A program made the translations under genes and the position numbers. DNA of 64,000 nt from Cinnamomum chago (Eukaryota; Streptophyta; Magnoliopsida; Laurales; Lauraceae). The DNA is taken from NCBI GenBank assembly GCA_038049695.1, contig CP142452.1, positions 31,112,501 to 31,176,500 of the forward strand. Reading direction: 5' to 3'. This document shows positions 13,339-25,959 of this stretch, piece after piece; position 1 is the first letter of the stretch, and each line of letters begins with the position of its first letter. A model generated the notes under the pieces. That model made no database searches. It was not told where the DNA came from and was given only the letters and a program-made list of their open reading frames with translations.

Positions 13339-14762
13339 GACCCCGTATGCTGATTTTGTGCGCCCGCAGACTCGTTTTCTAGGTTTTAAGCTAACGTTCT
13401 AACTTAAATCTACGTTCTAACTGTACGGCAATCCGGGACTCGTAATCTCGTTCCGTCAGTTCCTGCAAGTCATGAATGACTAGAGGCCCGTCTCGTCAAG
13501 TTTCAGGGGCAACGGAGCCCGTTTGCTCATTTTGGGCACATAGAGGCTTGTTTTCTAGGTTTTAAGTTAAAGATCTAACTTAAACCTACGTTTCATATGT
13601 ACGGAAAATCCGGGATTCGGAACCTCATTCCGTCAGTTTTTGCATGTCATGAATGACTAGGTGTCCGTGCCCGTAAAGTTTCACGGGCAACGGAGCCAGT
13701 TAGCTCATTTTGGGCGCTTGTAGGCTTATTTTCTAGGTTTAAGCTAACGTTCTAACTTTTAAACCTACGTTTCAATTGTACGGACCATCCGGAATTTACA
13801 ATCTCGATCCGTCATTTCCTACAAGTCATGAATGACTACGGACCCGTGCCCGTCAAATTTCACAGGCAGCGGACCCCGTTTGCTCATTAAGGGGCCCCGG
13901 AAGCTCGTTTTCTAGATTTAAAGCTTATGTTCTAACTTAAACCTATGTTTCAACCGTACGAGCAATCCGGTAATCGAATTCTCGTTCTGTCAGTTCCTGC
14001 AAGTCGTGAATGACTAGGAGCCCGTGCCCGTCAAGTCTCCCAAGCAACCTAGCCCGTTTGCTTATTTTGGGCGCCCGGACGTTCGTTTTCTATGTTTTAA
14101 GCTAACATTCTAACTTAAACTTACGTTTCGACTGTACGTGCAATCCGGGATTCGGAATCTCGTTCCGTCAATTCCTGTAAGTCATGAATGACTAGGGGCC
14201 CGTGCCCGGCACGTTTCTAGGGCAATGAAGCCCGGTTTCTCATTTTGGGCGCTCGGAGGCTCGTTTTCTAGGTTTTAAGCTAACGTTCTAACCTAAACCT
14301 AGCTTCCAACTGTGCGGGCAATCCGGGATTCGGAATCCCGTTCCGTCAGTTCCAGTAAGCCATGAATGACAAGGGTCCTGTGCCCGTCAGGTTTCACGGT
14401 CAACAGATCCCGTTAGGTCATTTTGTGCCCCCGGAGGATCGTTTTCTAGGTTTTAAGCTAACGTTTTAACTTCAACCAACGAGTCAACTGTACGGGCAAT
14501 CCGGGATTCGGAATCTCGTTCCGTCAATTCTTGTAAGTCATGAATGACTAGGGGCCCGTGCCCGGCAAGTTTCTAGGGCAAAGAAGCCCGTTTTCTCATT
14601 TTGGGCGCTCGGAGGCTCGTTTTCTAGGTTTTAAAGCTAATGTTCTTACCTAAACCTACGTTTCAACTGTACGGGCAATCCGGGATTTAGAATCTCCTTC
14701 TGTCAGTTCTTACAAGTCCTGAATGAGTAGGGGCCCGTGGCCGTCAAGTTTCACGGGCAACG
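13339..14762. repeat. 8-mer hybrid HOR (A1-A4 + B5-B8), copy 1
   Basis: Only 1,424 bp to the next GACCCCGTATG anchor, or eight monomers. The first four monomers are A-half types, with a diagnostic GGGGCCCCGGAAGC and CAAGCAACCTAGCCC variant. The sequence then continues as B-half monomers 5-8 (GGCACGTTTC, CCAGTAAGCC, TTAACTTCAACC, AAAGCTAATG). This is what an unequal exchange between the A and B halves near monomer 5 would leave. Confidence 0.9.
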
Positions 14763-17430
14763 GACCCCGTATGCTGATTTTGTGCGCCCGCAGACTCGTT
14801 TTCTAGGTTTTAAGCTAACGTTCTAACTTAAATCTACGTTCTAACTGTACGGCAATCCGGGACTCGTAATCTAGTTCCGTCAGTTCCTGCAAGTCATGAA
14901 TGACTAGAGGCCCGTCTCGTCAAGTTTCAGGGGCAACGGAGCCCGTTTGCTCATTTTGGGCACATAGAGGCTTGTTTTCTAGGTTTTAAGTTAAAGATCT
15001 AACTTAAACCTACGTTTCATATGTACGGAAAATCCGGGATTCGGAACCTCATTCCGTCAGTTTTTGCATGTCATGAATGACTAGGTGTCCGTGCCCGTAA
15101 AGTTTCACGGGCAACGGAGCCAGTTAGCTCATTTTGGGCGCTTGTAGGCTTATTTTCTAGGTTTAAGCTAACGTTCTAACTTTTAAACCTACGTTTCAAT
15201 TGTACGGACCATCCGGAATTTACAATCTCGATCCGTCATTTCCTACAAGTCATGAATGACTACGGACCCGTGCCCGTCAAATTTCACAGGCAGCGGACCC
15301 CGTTTGCTCATTAAGGGGCCCCCGGAAGCTCGTTTTCTAGATTTAAAGCTTACGTTCTAACTTAAACCTATGTTCCAACCGTACGGGCAATCCGGTAATC
15401 GAATTCTCGTTCTGTCAGTTCCTGCAAGTCGTGAATGACTAGGAGCCCGTGCCCGTCAAGTCTCCTAAGAAACGGAGCCCGTTTGCTTATTTTGGGCGCC
15501 CGGACTTTCGTTTTCTATGTTTTAAGCTAACGTTCTAACTTAAACTTACGTTTCGACTGTACGTGCAATCCGGGATTCGAAATCTCGTTCCTTCAATTCC
15601 TGTAAGTCATGAATGACTAGGGGCCCGTGCCTGGCAAGTTTCTAGGGAAATGGAACCCGTTTTCTCATTTTGGGCGCTCGGAGGCTCGTTTTCTAGGTTT
15701 TAAGGTAGCGTTCTAACCCATACATAGCTTCCAGCTGTGCGGGCAATCCGGGATTCGGAATCTCGTTCCGTCAGTTCCTGTGAGCCATGAAAGACTATGG
15801 TCCCTTTCCCGTCAAGTTTCGAGGGCAACGGAGCCCGTTTTCTCAGTTTGGGCGCTCGGAGGCTCATTTTTTAGGTTTTAAGATAATGTTCTAACCTAAA
15901 ACTACGTTTCAACTGTACGGGCAATCCGGGATTTAGAATCTCGTTCTGTCAGTTCTTACAAGTCCTGAATGAGTAGGGGCCCGTGGCCGTCAAGTTTCAC
16001 GGGCAACGGACCCTGTCTGCTGATTTTGTGCGCCCGGAGGCTCGTTTTCTAGGTTTTAAGCTAATGTTCTAACTTAAATCTACGTTCTAACTGTACGGCA
16101 ATCCGGGACTCGTAATCTCGTTCCGTCAGTTCCTGCAAGTCATGAATGACTAGAGGCCCGTCTCGTCAAGTTTCAGGGGCAACGGAGCCCGTTTGCTCAT
16201 TTTGGGCATATGGAGGCTTGTTTTCTAGGTTTTCAGTTAACGATCTAACTTAAACCTACGTTTCACATGTACGGAAAATCCGGGATTCAGAACCTCATTC
16301 CGTCAGTTCTTGCAAGTCATGAATGACTAGGTGTCCGTGCCCGTAAAGTTTCACGGGCAACGGAGCCAGTTAGCTCATTTTGGGCGCTTGGGGGCTTATT
16401 TTCTAGATTTAAGCTAGCGTTCTAACTTAGACCTACGTTTCAACTGTACGGACCATCCGGAATTCAGAATCTCGATCCGTCAGTTCCAACAAGTCATGAA
16501 TGACTACGGACCCGTGCCCGTCAAGTTTCACGGGCAACGGAACCCGTTTGCTCATTAAGGGGTCTCGGAGGCTCGTTTTCTAGATTTAAAGCAAACGTTC
16601 TAACTTAAACCTACGTTTCAACCGTACGGGCAATCCGGTAATCGAATTCTCGTTCTGTCAGTTCCTACAAGTCGTGAATGACTAGGAGCCCGTGCCCGTC
16701 AAGTTTCCCAGGCAACGGATCCCGTTTGCTTATTTTGGGCGCCCGGACTTTCGTTTTCTATGTTTTAAGCTAACATTCTAACTTAAACTTACGTTTCGAC
16801 TGTACGTGCAATCCGGGATTCGGAATCTCGTTCCGTCAATTCCTGTAAGTCATGAATGACTAGGGGCCCGTGCCCGGCACGTTTCTAGGGCAATGAAGCC
16901 CGGTTTCTCATTTTGGGCGCTCGGAGGCTCGTTTTCTAGGTTTTAAGCTAACGTTCTAACCTAAACCCAGCTTCCAACTGTGCGGGCAATCCGGGATTCG
17001 GAATCCCGTTCCGTCAGTTCCAGTAAGCCATGAATGACAAGGGTCCTGTGCCCGTCAGGTTTCACGGTCAACAGATCCCGTTAGGTCATTTTGTGCCCCC
17101 GGAGGATCGTTTTCTAGGTTTTAAGCTAACGTTTTAACTTCAACCAACGAGTCAACTGTACGGGCAATCCGGGATTCGGAATCTCGTTCCGTCAATTCTT
17201 GTAAGTCATGAATGACTAGGGGCCCGTGCCCGGCAAGTTTCTAGGGCAAAGAAGCCCGTTTTCTCATTTTGGGCGCTCGGAGGCTCGTTTTCTAGGTTTT
17301 AAAGCTAATGTTCTTACCTAAACCTACGTTTCAACTGTACGGGCAATCCGGGATTTAGAATCTCCTTCTGTCAGTTCTTACAAGTCCTGAATGAGTAGGG
17401 GCCCGTGGCCGTCAAGTTTCACGGGCAACG
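14763..17430. repeat. 15-mer HOR copy 6
   Basis: 2,668-bp unit, B half at 16009. Monomer 6 has the rare CTAACCCATACATAGC variant near 15716 and monomer 7 has CCCTTTCCCG. The first is otherwise seen only near 43258. Confidence 0.92.
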
Positions 17431-20400
17431 GACCCCGTATGCTGATTTTGTGCGCCCGCAGACTCGTTTTCTAGGTTTTAAGCTAACGTTCTAACTTAAA
17501 TCTACGTTCTAACTGTACGGCAATCCGGGACTCGTAATCTAGTTCCGTCAGTTCCTGCAAGTCATGAATGACTAGAGGCCCGTCTCGTCAAGTTTCAGGG
17601 GCAACGGAGCCCGTTTGCTCATTTTGGGCACATAGAGGCTTGTTTTCTAGGTTTTAAGTTAAAGATCTAACTTAAACCTACGTTTCATATGTACGGAAAA
17701 TCCGGGATTCGGAACCTCATTCCGTCAGTTTTTGCATGTCATGAATGACTAGGTGTCCGTGCCCGTAAAGTTTCACGGGCAACGGAGCCAGTTAGCTCAT
17801 TTTGGGCGCTTGTAGGCTTATTTTCTAGGTTTAAGCTAACGTTCTAACTTTTAAACCTACGTTTCAATTGTACGGACCATCCGGAATTTACAATCTCGAT
17901 CCGTCATTTCCTACAAGTCATGAATGACTACGGACCCGTGCCCGTCAAATTTCACAGGCAGCGGACCCCGTTTGCTCATTAAGGGGCCCCCGGAAGCTCG
18001 TTTTCTAGATTTAAAGCTTACGTTCTAACTTAAACCTATGTTCCAACCGTACGGGCAATCCGGTAATCGAATTCTCGTTCTGTCAGTTCCTGCAAGTCGT
18101 GAATGACTAGGAGCCCGTGCCCGTCAAGTCTCCTAAGAAACGGAGCCCGTTTGCTTATTTTGGGCGCCCGGACTTTCGTTTTCTATGTTTTAAGCTAACG
18201 TTCTAACTTAAACTTACGTTTCGACTGTACGTGCAATCCGGGATTCGAAATCTCGTTCCTTCAATTCCTGTAAGTCATGAATGACTAGGGGCCCGTGCCT
18301 GGCAAGTTTCTAGGGAAATGGAACCCGTTTTCTCATTTTGGGCGCTCGGAGGCTCGTTTTCTAGGTTTTAAGCTAACGTTCTAACCTAAACATAGCTTCC
18401 AGCTGTGCGGGCAATCCGGGATTCGGAATCTCGTTCCGTCAGTTCCTGTGAGCCATGAAAGACTATGGTCCCATTCCCGTCAAGTTTCGAGGGCAACGGA
18501 GCCCGTTTTCTCATTTTGGGCGCTCGGAGACTCATTTTTTAGGTTTTAAGATAATGTTCTAACCTAAAACTACGTTTCAACTGTACGGGCAATCCGGGAT
18601 TTAGAATCTCGTTCTGTCAGTTCTTACAAGTCCTGAATGAGTAGGGGCCCGTGGCCGTCAAGTTTCACGGGCAACGGACCCTGTCTGCTGATTTTGTGCG
18701 CCCGGAGGCTCGTTTTCTAGGTTTTAAGCTAATGTTCTAACTTAAATCTACGTTCTAACTGTACGGCAATCCGGGACTCGTAATCTCGTTCCGTCAGTTC
18801 CTACAAGTCATGAATGACTAGAGGCCCGTCTCGTCAAGTTTCAGGGGCAACGGAGCCCGTTTGCTCATTTTGGGCATATGGAGGCTTGTTTTCTAGGTTT
18901 TCAGTTAACGATCTAACTTAAACCTACGTTTCACATGTACGGAAAATCCGGGATTCAGAACCTCATTCCGTCAGTTCTTGCAAGTCATGAATGACTAGGT
19001 GTCCGTGCCCGTAAAGTTTCACGGGCAACGGAGCCAGTTAGCTCATTTTGGGCGCTTGGGGGCTTAGTTTCTAGATTTAAGCTAGCGTTCTAACTTAGAC
19101 CTACGTTTCAACTGTACGGACCATCCGGAATTCAGAATCTCGATCCGTCAGTTCCAACAAGTCATGAATGACTACGGACCCGTGCCCGTCAAGTTTCACG
19201 GGCAACGGAACCCGTTTGCTCATTAAGGGGTCTCGGAGGCTCGTTTTCTAGATTTAAAGCAAACGTTCTAACTTAAACCTACGTTTCAACCGTACGGGCA
19301 ATCCGGTAATCGAATTCTCGTTCTGTCAGTTTCTACAAGTCGTGAATGACTAGGAGCCCGTGCCCGTCAAGTTTCCCAGGCAACGGATCCCGTTTGCTAA
19401 TTTTGGGCGCCCGGACTTTCGTTTTCTATGTTTTAAGCTAACATTCTAACTTAAACTTACGTTTCGACTGTACGTGCAATCCGGGATTCGGAATCTCGTT
19501 CCGTCAATTCCTGTAAGTCATGAATGACTAGGGGCCCGTGCCCGGCACGTTTCTAGGGCAATGAAGCCCGGTTTCTCATTTTGGGCGCTCGGAGGCTCGT
19601 TTTCTAGGTTTTAAGCTAACGTTCTAACCTAAACCTAGCTTCCAACTGTGCGGGCAATCCGGGATTCGGAATCCCGTTCCGTCAGTTCCAGTAAGCCATG
19701 AATGACAAGGGTCCTGTGCCCGTCAGGTTTCACGGTCAACAGATCCCGTTAGGTCATTTTGTGCCCTCGGAGGATCCTTTTCTAGGTTTTAAGCTAACGT
19801 TTTAACTTCAACCAATGAGTCAATTGTACGTGCAATCCGGGATTCGGAATCTCGTTCCGTCAATTCCTGTAAGTCATGAATGACTAGGGGCCCGTGCCCG
19901 GCACGTTTCTAGGGCAATGAAGCCCGGTTTCTCATTTTGGGCGCTCGGAGGCTCGTTTTCTAGGTTTTAAGCTAACGTTCTAACCTAAACCTAGCTTCCA
20001 ACTGTGCGGGCAATCCGGGATTCGGAATCCCGTTCCGTCAGTTCCAGTAAGCCATGAATGACAAGGGTCCTGTGCCCGTCAGGTTTCACGGTCAACAGAT
20101 CCCGTTAGGTCATTTTGTGCCCCCGGAGGATCGTTTTCTAGGTTTTAAGCTAACGTTTTAACTTCAACCAACGAGTCAACTGTACGGGCAATCCGGGATT
20201 CGGAATCTCGTTCCGTCAATTCTTGTAAGTCATGAATGACTAGGGGCCCGTGCCCGGCAAGTTTCTAGGGTAAAGAAGCCCGTTTTCTCATTTTGGGCGC
20301 TCGGAGGCTCGTTTTCTAGGTTTTAAAGCTAATGTTCTTACCTAAACCTACGTTTCAACTGTACGGGCAATCCGGGATTTAGAATCTCCTTCTGTCAGTT

Positions 20401-20454
20401 CTTACAAGTCCTGAATGAGTAGGGGCCCGTGGCCGTCAAGTTTCACGGGCAACG
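17431..20454. repeat. 17-mer HOR (15-mer with internal dimer duplication)
   Basis: 3,024 bp between GACCCCGTATG anchors. The A half is normal (B half at 18677), but the B half has ten monomers. Its monomers 6 and 7 are duplicated, the extra boundary marked by GTGCCCTCGG at 19761 followed by a CAATGAGTCAA variant. Confidence 0.9.
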
Positions 20455-21878
20455 GACCCCGTATGCTGATTTTGTGCGCCCGCAAACTCGTTTTCTAGGT
20501 TTTAAGCTAACGTTCTAACTTAAATCTACGTTCTAACTGTACGGCAATCCGGGACTCGTAATCTCGTTCCGTCAGTTCCTGCAAGTCATGAATGACTAGA
20601 GGCCCGTCTCGTCAAGTTTCAGGGGCAACGGAGCCCGTTTGCTCATTTTGGGCACATAGAGGCTTGTTTTCTAGGTTTTAAGTTAAAGATCTAACTTAAA
20701 CCTACGTTTCATATGTACGGAAAATCCGGGATTCGGAACCTCATTCCGTCAGTTTTTGCGTGTCATGAATGACTAGGTGTCCGTGCCCGAAAAGTTTCAC
20801 GGGCAACGGAGCCAGTTAGCTCATTTTGGGCGCTTGTAGGCTTATTTTCTAGGTTTAAGCTAACGTTCTAACTTTTAAACCTACGTTTCAATTGTACGGA
20901 CCATCCGGAATTTACAATCTCGATCCGTCATTTCCTACAAGTCATGAATGACTACGGACCCGTGCCCGTCAAATTTCACAGGCAGCGGACCCCGTTTGCT
21001 CATTAAGGGGCCCCGGAAGCTCATTTTCTAGATTTAAAGCTTATGTTCTAACTTAAACCTATGTTTCAACCGTACGAGCAATCCGGTAATCGAATTGTCG
21101 TTCTGTCAGTTCCTGCAAGTCGTGAATGACTAGGAGCCCGTGCCCGTCAAGTCTCCCAAGCAACCTAGCCCGTTTGCTTATTTTGGGCGCCCGGACGTTC
21201 GTTTTCTATGTTTTAAGCTAACATTCTAACTTAAACTTACGTTTCGACTGTACGTGCAATCCGGGATTCGGAATCTCGTTCCGTCAATTCCTGTAAGTCA
21301 TGAATGACTAGGGGCCCGTGCCCGGCACGTTTCTAGGGCAATGAAGCCCGGTTTCTCATTTTGGGCGCTCGGAGGCTCGTTTTCTAGGTTTTAAGCTAAC
21401 GTTCTAACCTAAACCTAGCTTCCAACTGTGCGGGCAATCCGGGATTCGGAATCCCGTTCCGTTAGTTCCAGTAAGCCACGAATGACAAGGGTCCTGTGCC
21501 CGTCAGGTTTCACGGTCAACAGATCCCGTTAGGTCATTTTGTGCCCCCGGAGGATCGTTTTCTAGGTTTTAAGCTAACGTTTTAACTTCAACCAACGAGT
21601 CAACTGTACGGGCAATCCGGGATTCGGAATCTCGTTCCGTCAATTCTTGTAAGTCATGAATGACTAGGGGCCCGTGCCCGGCAAGTTTCTAGGGCAAAGA
21701 AGCCCGTTTTCTCATTTTGGGCGCTCGGAGGCTCGTTTTCTAGGTTTTAAAGCTAATGTTCTTACCTAAACCTACGTTTCAACTGTACGGGCAATCCGGG
21801 ATTTAGAATCTCCTTCTGTCAGTTCTTACAAGTCCTGAATGAGTAGGGGCCCGTGGCCGTCAAGTTTCACGGGCAACG
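20455..21878. repeat. 8-mer hybrid HOR, copy 2
   Basis: 1,424 bp with the same A1-A4/B5-B8 fusion and the same diagnostic CAAGCAACCTAGCCC marker as the unit at 13339. It was therefore inherited as a unit rather than re-created. Confidence 0.9.
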
Positions 21879-24800
21879 GACCCCGTATGCTGATTTTGTG
21901 CGCCCGCAGACTCGTTTTCTAGGTTTTAAGCTAACGTTCTAACTTAAATCTACGTTCTAACTGTACGGCAATCCGGGACTCGTAATCTCGTTCCGTCAGT
22001 TCCTGCAAGTCATGAATGACTAGAGGCCCGTCTCGTCAAGTTTCAGGGGCAACGGAGCCCGTTTGCTCATTTTGGGCACATAGAGGCTTGTTTTCTAGGT
22101 TTTAAGTTAAAGATCTAACTTAAACCTACGTTTCATATGTACGGAAAATCCGGGATTCGGAACCTCATTCCGTCAGTTTTTGCATGTCATGAATGACTAG
22201 GTGTCCGTGCCCGTAAAGTTTCACGGGCAACGGAGCCAGTTAGCTCATTTTGGGCGCTTGTAGGCTTATTTTCTAGGTTTAAGCTAACGTTCTAACTTTT
22301 AAACCTACGTTTCAATTGTACGGACCATCCGGAATTTACAATCTCGATCCGTCATTTCCTACAAGTCATGAATGACTACGGACCCGTGCCCGTCAAATTT
22401 CACAGGCAGCGGACCCCGTTTGCTCATTAAGGGGCCCCGGAAGCTCGTTTTCTAGATTTAAAGCTTATGTTCTAACTTAAACCTATGTTTCAACCGTACG
22501 AGCAATCCGGTAATCGAATTCTCGTTCTGTCAGTTCCTGCAAGTCGTGAATGACTAGGAGCCCGTGCCCGTCAAGTCTCCCAAGCAACCTAGCCCGTTTG
22601 CTTATTTTGGGCGCCCGGACGTTCGTTTTCTATGTTTTAAGCTAACGTTCTAACTTAAACTTACGTTTCGACTGTACGTGCAATCCGGGATTCGAAATCT
22701 CGTTCCTTCAATTCCTGTAAGTCATGAATGACTAGGGGCCCGTGCCTGGCAAGTTTCTAGGGAAATAGAGCCCGTTTTCTCATTTTGGGCGCTCGGAGGC
22801 TCGTTTTCTAGGTTTTAAGCTAGCGTTCTAACCTAAACATAGCTTCCAGCTGTGCGGGCAATCCGGGATTCGGAATCTCGTTCCGTCAGTTCCTGTGAGC
22901 CATGAAAGACTATGGTCCCTTTCCCGTCAAGTTTCGAGGGCAACGGAGCCCGTTTTCTCATTTTGGGCGCCCGGAGGCTCATTTTTTAGGTTTTAAGATA
23001 ATGTTCTAACCTAAAACTACGTTTCAACTGTACGGGCAATCCGGGATTTAGAATCTCGTTCTGTCAGTTCTTACAAGTCCTGAATGAGTAGGGGCCCGTG
23101 GCCGTCAAGTTTCACGGGCAACGGACCCTGTCTGCTGATTTTGTGCGCCCGGAGGCTCGTTTTCTAGGTTTTAAGCTAACGTTCTAACTTAAATCTACGT
23201 TCTAACTGTACGGCAATCCGGGACTCGTAATCTCGTTCCGTCAGTTCCTGCAAGTCATGAATGACTAGAGGCCCGTCTCGTCAAGTTTCAGGGGCAACGG
23301 AGCCCGTTTGCTCATTTTGGGCATATGGAGGCTTGTTTTCTAGGTTTTCAGTTAACGATCTAACTTAAACCTACGTTTCATATGTACGGAAAATCCGGGA
23401 TTCGGAACCTCATTCCGTCAGTTCTTGCAAGTCATGAATTGTCCGTGCCCGTAAAGTTTCACGGGCAACGGAGCCAGTTAGCTCATTTTGGGCGCTTGGG
23501 GGCTTATTTTCTAGATTTAAGCTAGCGTTCTAACTTAGACCTACGTTTCAACTGTACGGACCATCCGGAATTCAGAATCTCGATCCGTCAGTTCCAACAA
23601 GTCATGAATGACTACGGACCCGTGCCCGTCAAGTTTCACGGGCAACGGACCCCGTTTGCTCATTAAGGGGTCTCGGAGGCTCGTTTTCTAGATTTAAAGC
23701 AAACGTTCTAACTTAAACCTACGTTTCAACCGTACGGGCAATCCGGTAATCGAATTCTCGTTCTCTCAGTTCCTACAAGTCGTGAATGACTAGGAGCCCG
23801 TGCCCGTCAAGTTTCCCAGGCAACGGAGCCCGTTTGCTTATTTTGGGCTCCCGGACTTTCGTTTTTCTATGTTTTAAGCTAACGTTCTAACTTAAACTTA
23901 CGTTTCGACTGTACGTGCAATCCGGGATTTGGAATCTCGTTCCGTCAATTCCTGTAAGTCATGTAGGACTAGGGACCAGTGCCCGTCAAGTTTCGAGCGC
24001 AACGGAGCCCGTTTTCCCATTTTGGGCGCTCGGAGTCTCGTTTTCTAGGTTTTAAGATAATGTTCTAACCTAAAACTACGTTTCAACTGTACGGGCAATC
24101 CGGGATTTAGAATCTCGTTCTGTCAGTTCTTACAAGTCCTGAATGAGTAGGGGCCCGTGGCCGTCAAGTTTCACGGGCAACGGACCCTATCTGCTGATTT
24201 TGTGCCCCCGGAGGCTCGTTTTCTAGGTTTTAAGCTAACGTTCTAACTTAAATCTACGTTCTAACTGTACGGCAATCCGGGACTCGTAATCTCGTTCCGT
24301 CAGTTCCTACAAGTCATGAATGACTAGAGGCCCGTTTCGTCAAGTTTCAGGGGCAACGGAGCCCGTTTGCTCATTTTGGGCACATGGAGGCTTGTTTTCT
24401 AGGTTTTGAGTTACCGATCTAACTTAAACCTACGTTTCATATGTACGGAAAATCCTGGATTCGGAACCTCGTTCCGTCAGTTCTTGCAAGTCATGAATGA
24501 CTAGGTGTCCGTGCCCGTAAAGTTTCACGGGCAACGGAGCCAGTTAGCTCATTTTGGGCGCTTGGAGGCTTACTTTCTAGATTTAAGCTAACGTTCTAAC
24601 TTAGACCTACGTTTCAACTGTACGGACCATCCGGAATTCAGAATCTCGATCCGTCAGTTCCAGCAAGTAATGAATGACTACGGACCCGTGCCCGTCAAAT
24701 TTCACGGGCAACGGACCCCGTTTGCTCATTAAGCGGCCCCGGAGGCTCGTTTTCTAAATTTAAAGCAAACGTTCTAACTTAAACCTACGTTTCAACCGTA

Positions 24801-25959
24801 CGGGCAATCCGGCAATTGAATTCTCGTTCTGTCAGTTCGTACAAGTCGTGAATGACTAGGAGCCCGTGCCCGTCAAGTCTCCCAGGCAACGGAGCCCGTT
24901 TGCTTATTTTGGGCGCCCGGACTTTCGTTTTCTATGTTTTAAGCTAACATTCTAACTTAAACTTACGTTTCGACTGTACGTGCAATCCGGGATTCGGAAT
25001 CTCGTTTCGTCAATTCCTGTAAGTCATGAATGACTAGGGGCCCGTGCCCGGCACGTTTCTAGGGCAATGAAGCCCGGTTTCTCATTTTGGGCGCTCGGAG
25101 GCTCGTTTTCTAGGTTTTAAGCTAACGTTCTAACCTAAACCTAGCTTCCAACTGTGCGGGCAATCCGGGATTCGGAATCCCGTTCCGTCAGTTCCAGTAA
25201 GCCATGAATGACAAGGGTCCTGTGCCCGTCAGGTTTCACGGTCAACAGATCCCGTTAGGTCATTTTGTGCCCTCGGAGGATCCTTTTCTAGGTTTTAAGC
25301 TAACGTTTTAACTTCAACCAATGAGTCAACTGTACGTGCAATCCGGGATTCGGAATCTCGTTCCGTCAATTCCTGTAAGTCATGAATGACTAGGGGCCCG
25401 TGCCCGGCACGTTTCTAGGGCAATGAAGCCCGGTTTCTCATTTTGGGCGCTCGGAGGCTCGTTTTCTAGGTTTTAAGCTAACGTTCTAACCTAAACCTAG
25501 CTTCCAACTGTGCGGGCAATCCGGGATTCGGAATCCCGTTCCGTCAGTTCCAGTAAGCCATGAATGACAAGGGTCCTGTGCCCGTCAGGTTTCACGGTCA
25601 ACAGATCCCGTTAGGTCATTTTGTGCCCCCGGAGGATCGTTTTCTAGGTTTTAAGCTAACGTTTTAACTTCAACCAACGAGTCAACTGTACGGGCAATCC
25701 GGGATTCGGAATCTCGTTCCGTCAATTCTTGTAAGTCATGAATGACTAGGGGCCCGTGCCCGGCAAGTTTCTAGGGCAAAGAAGCCCGTTTTCTCATTTT
25801 GGGCGCTCGGAGGCTCGTTTTCTAGGTTTTAAAGCTAATGTTCTTACCTAAACCTACGTTTCAACTGTACGGCAATCCGGGATTTAGAATCTCCTTCTGT
25901 CAGTTCTCACTAGTCCTGAATGAGTAGGGGCCCGTGGCCGTCAAGTTTCACGGGCAACG
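21879..25959. repeat. 23-mer HOR, copy 1
   Basis: 4,081 bp in three segments: a 7-monomer A-like segment, a 6-monomer B-like segment from 23124 and a 10-monomer segment from the GACCCTATCTG anchor at 24183. It contains a 7-bp deletion near 23439 (GTCATGAATTGTCCG) and the dimer duplication marked at 25267. Confidence 0.9.
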
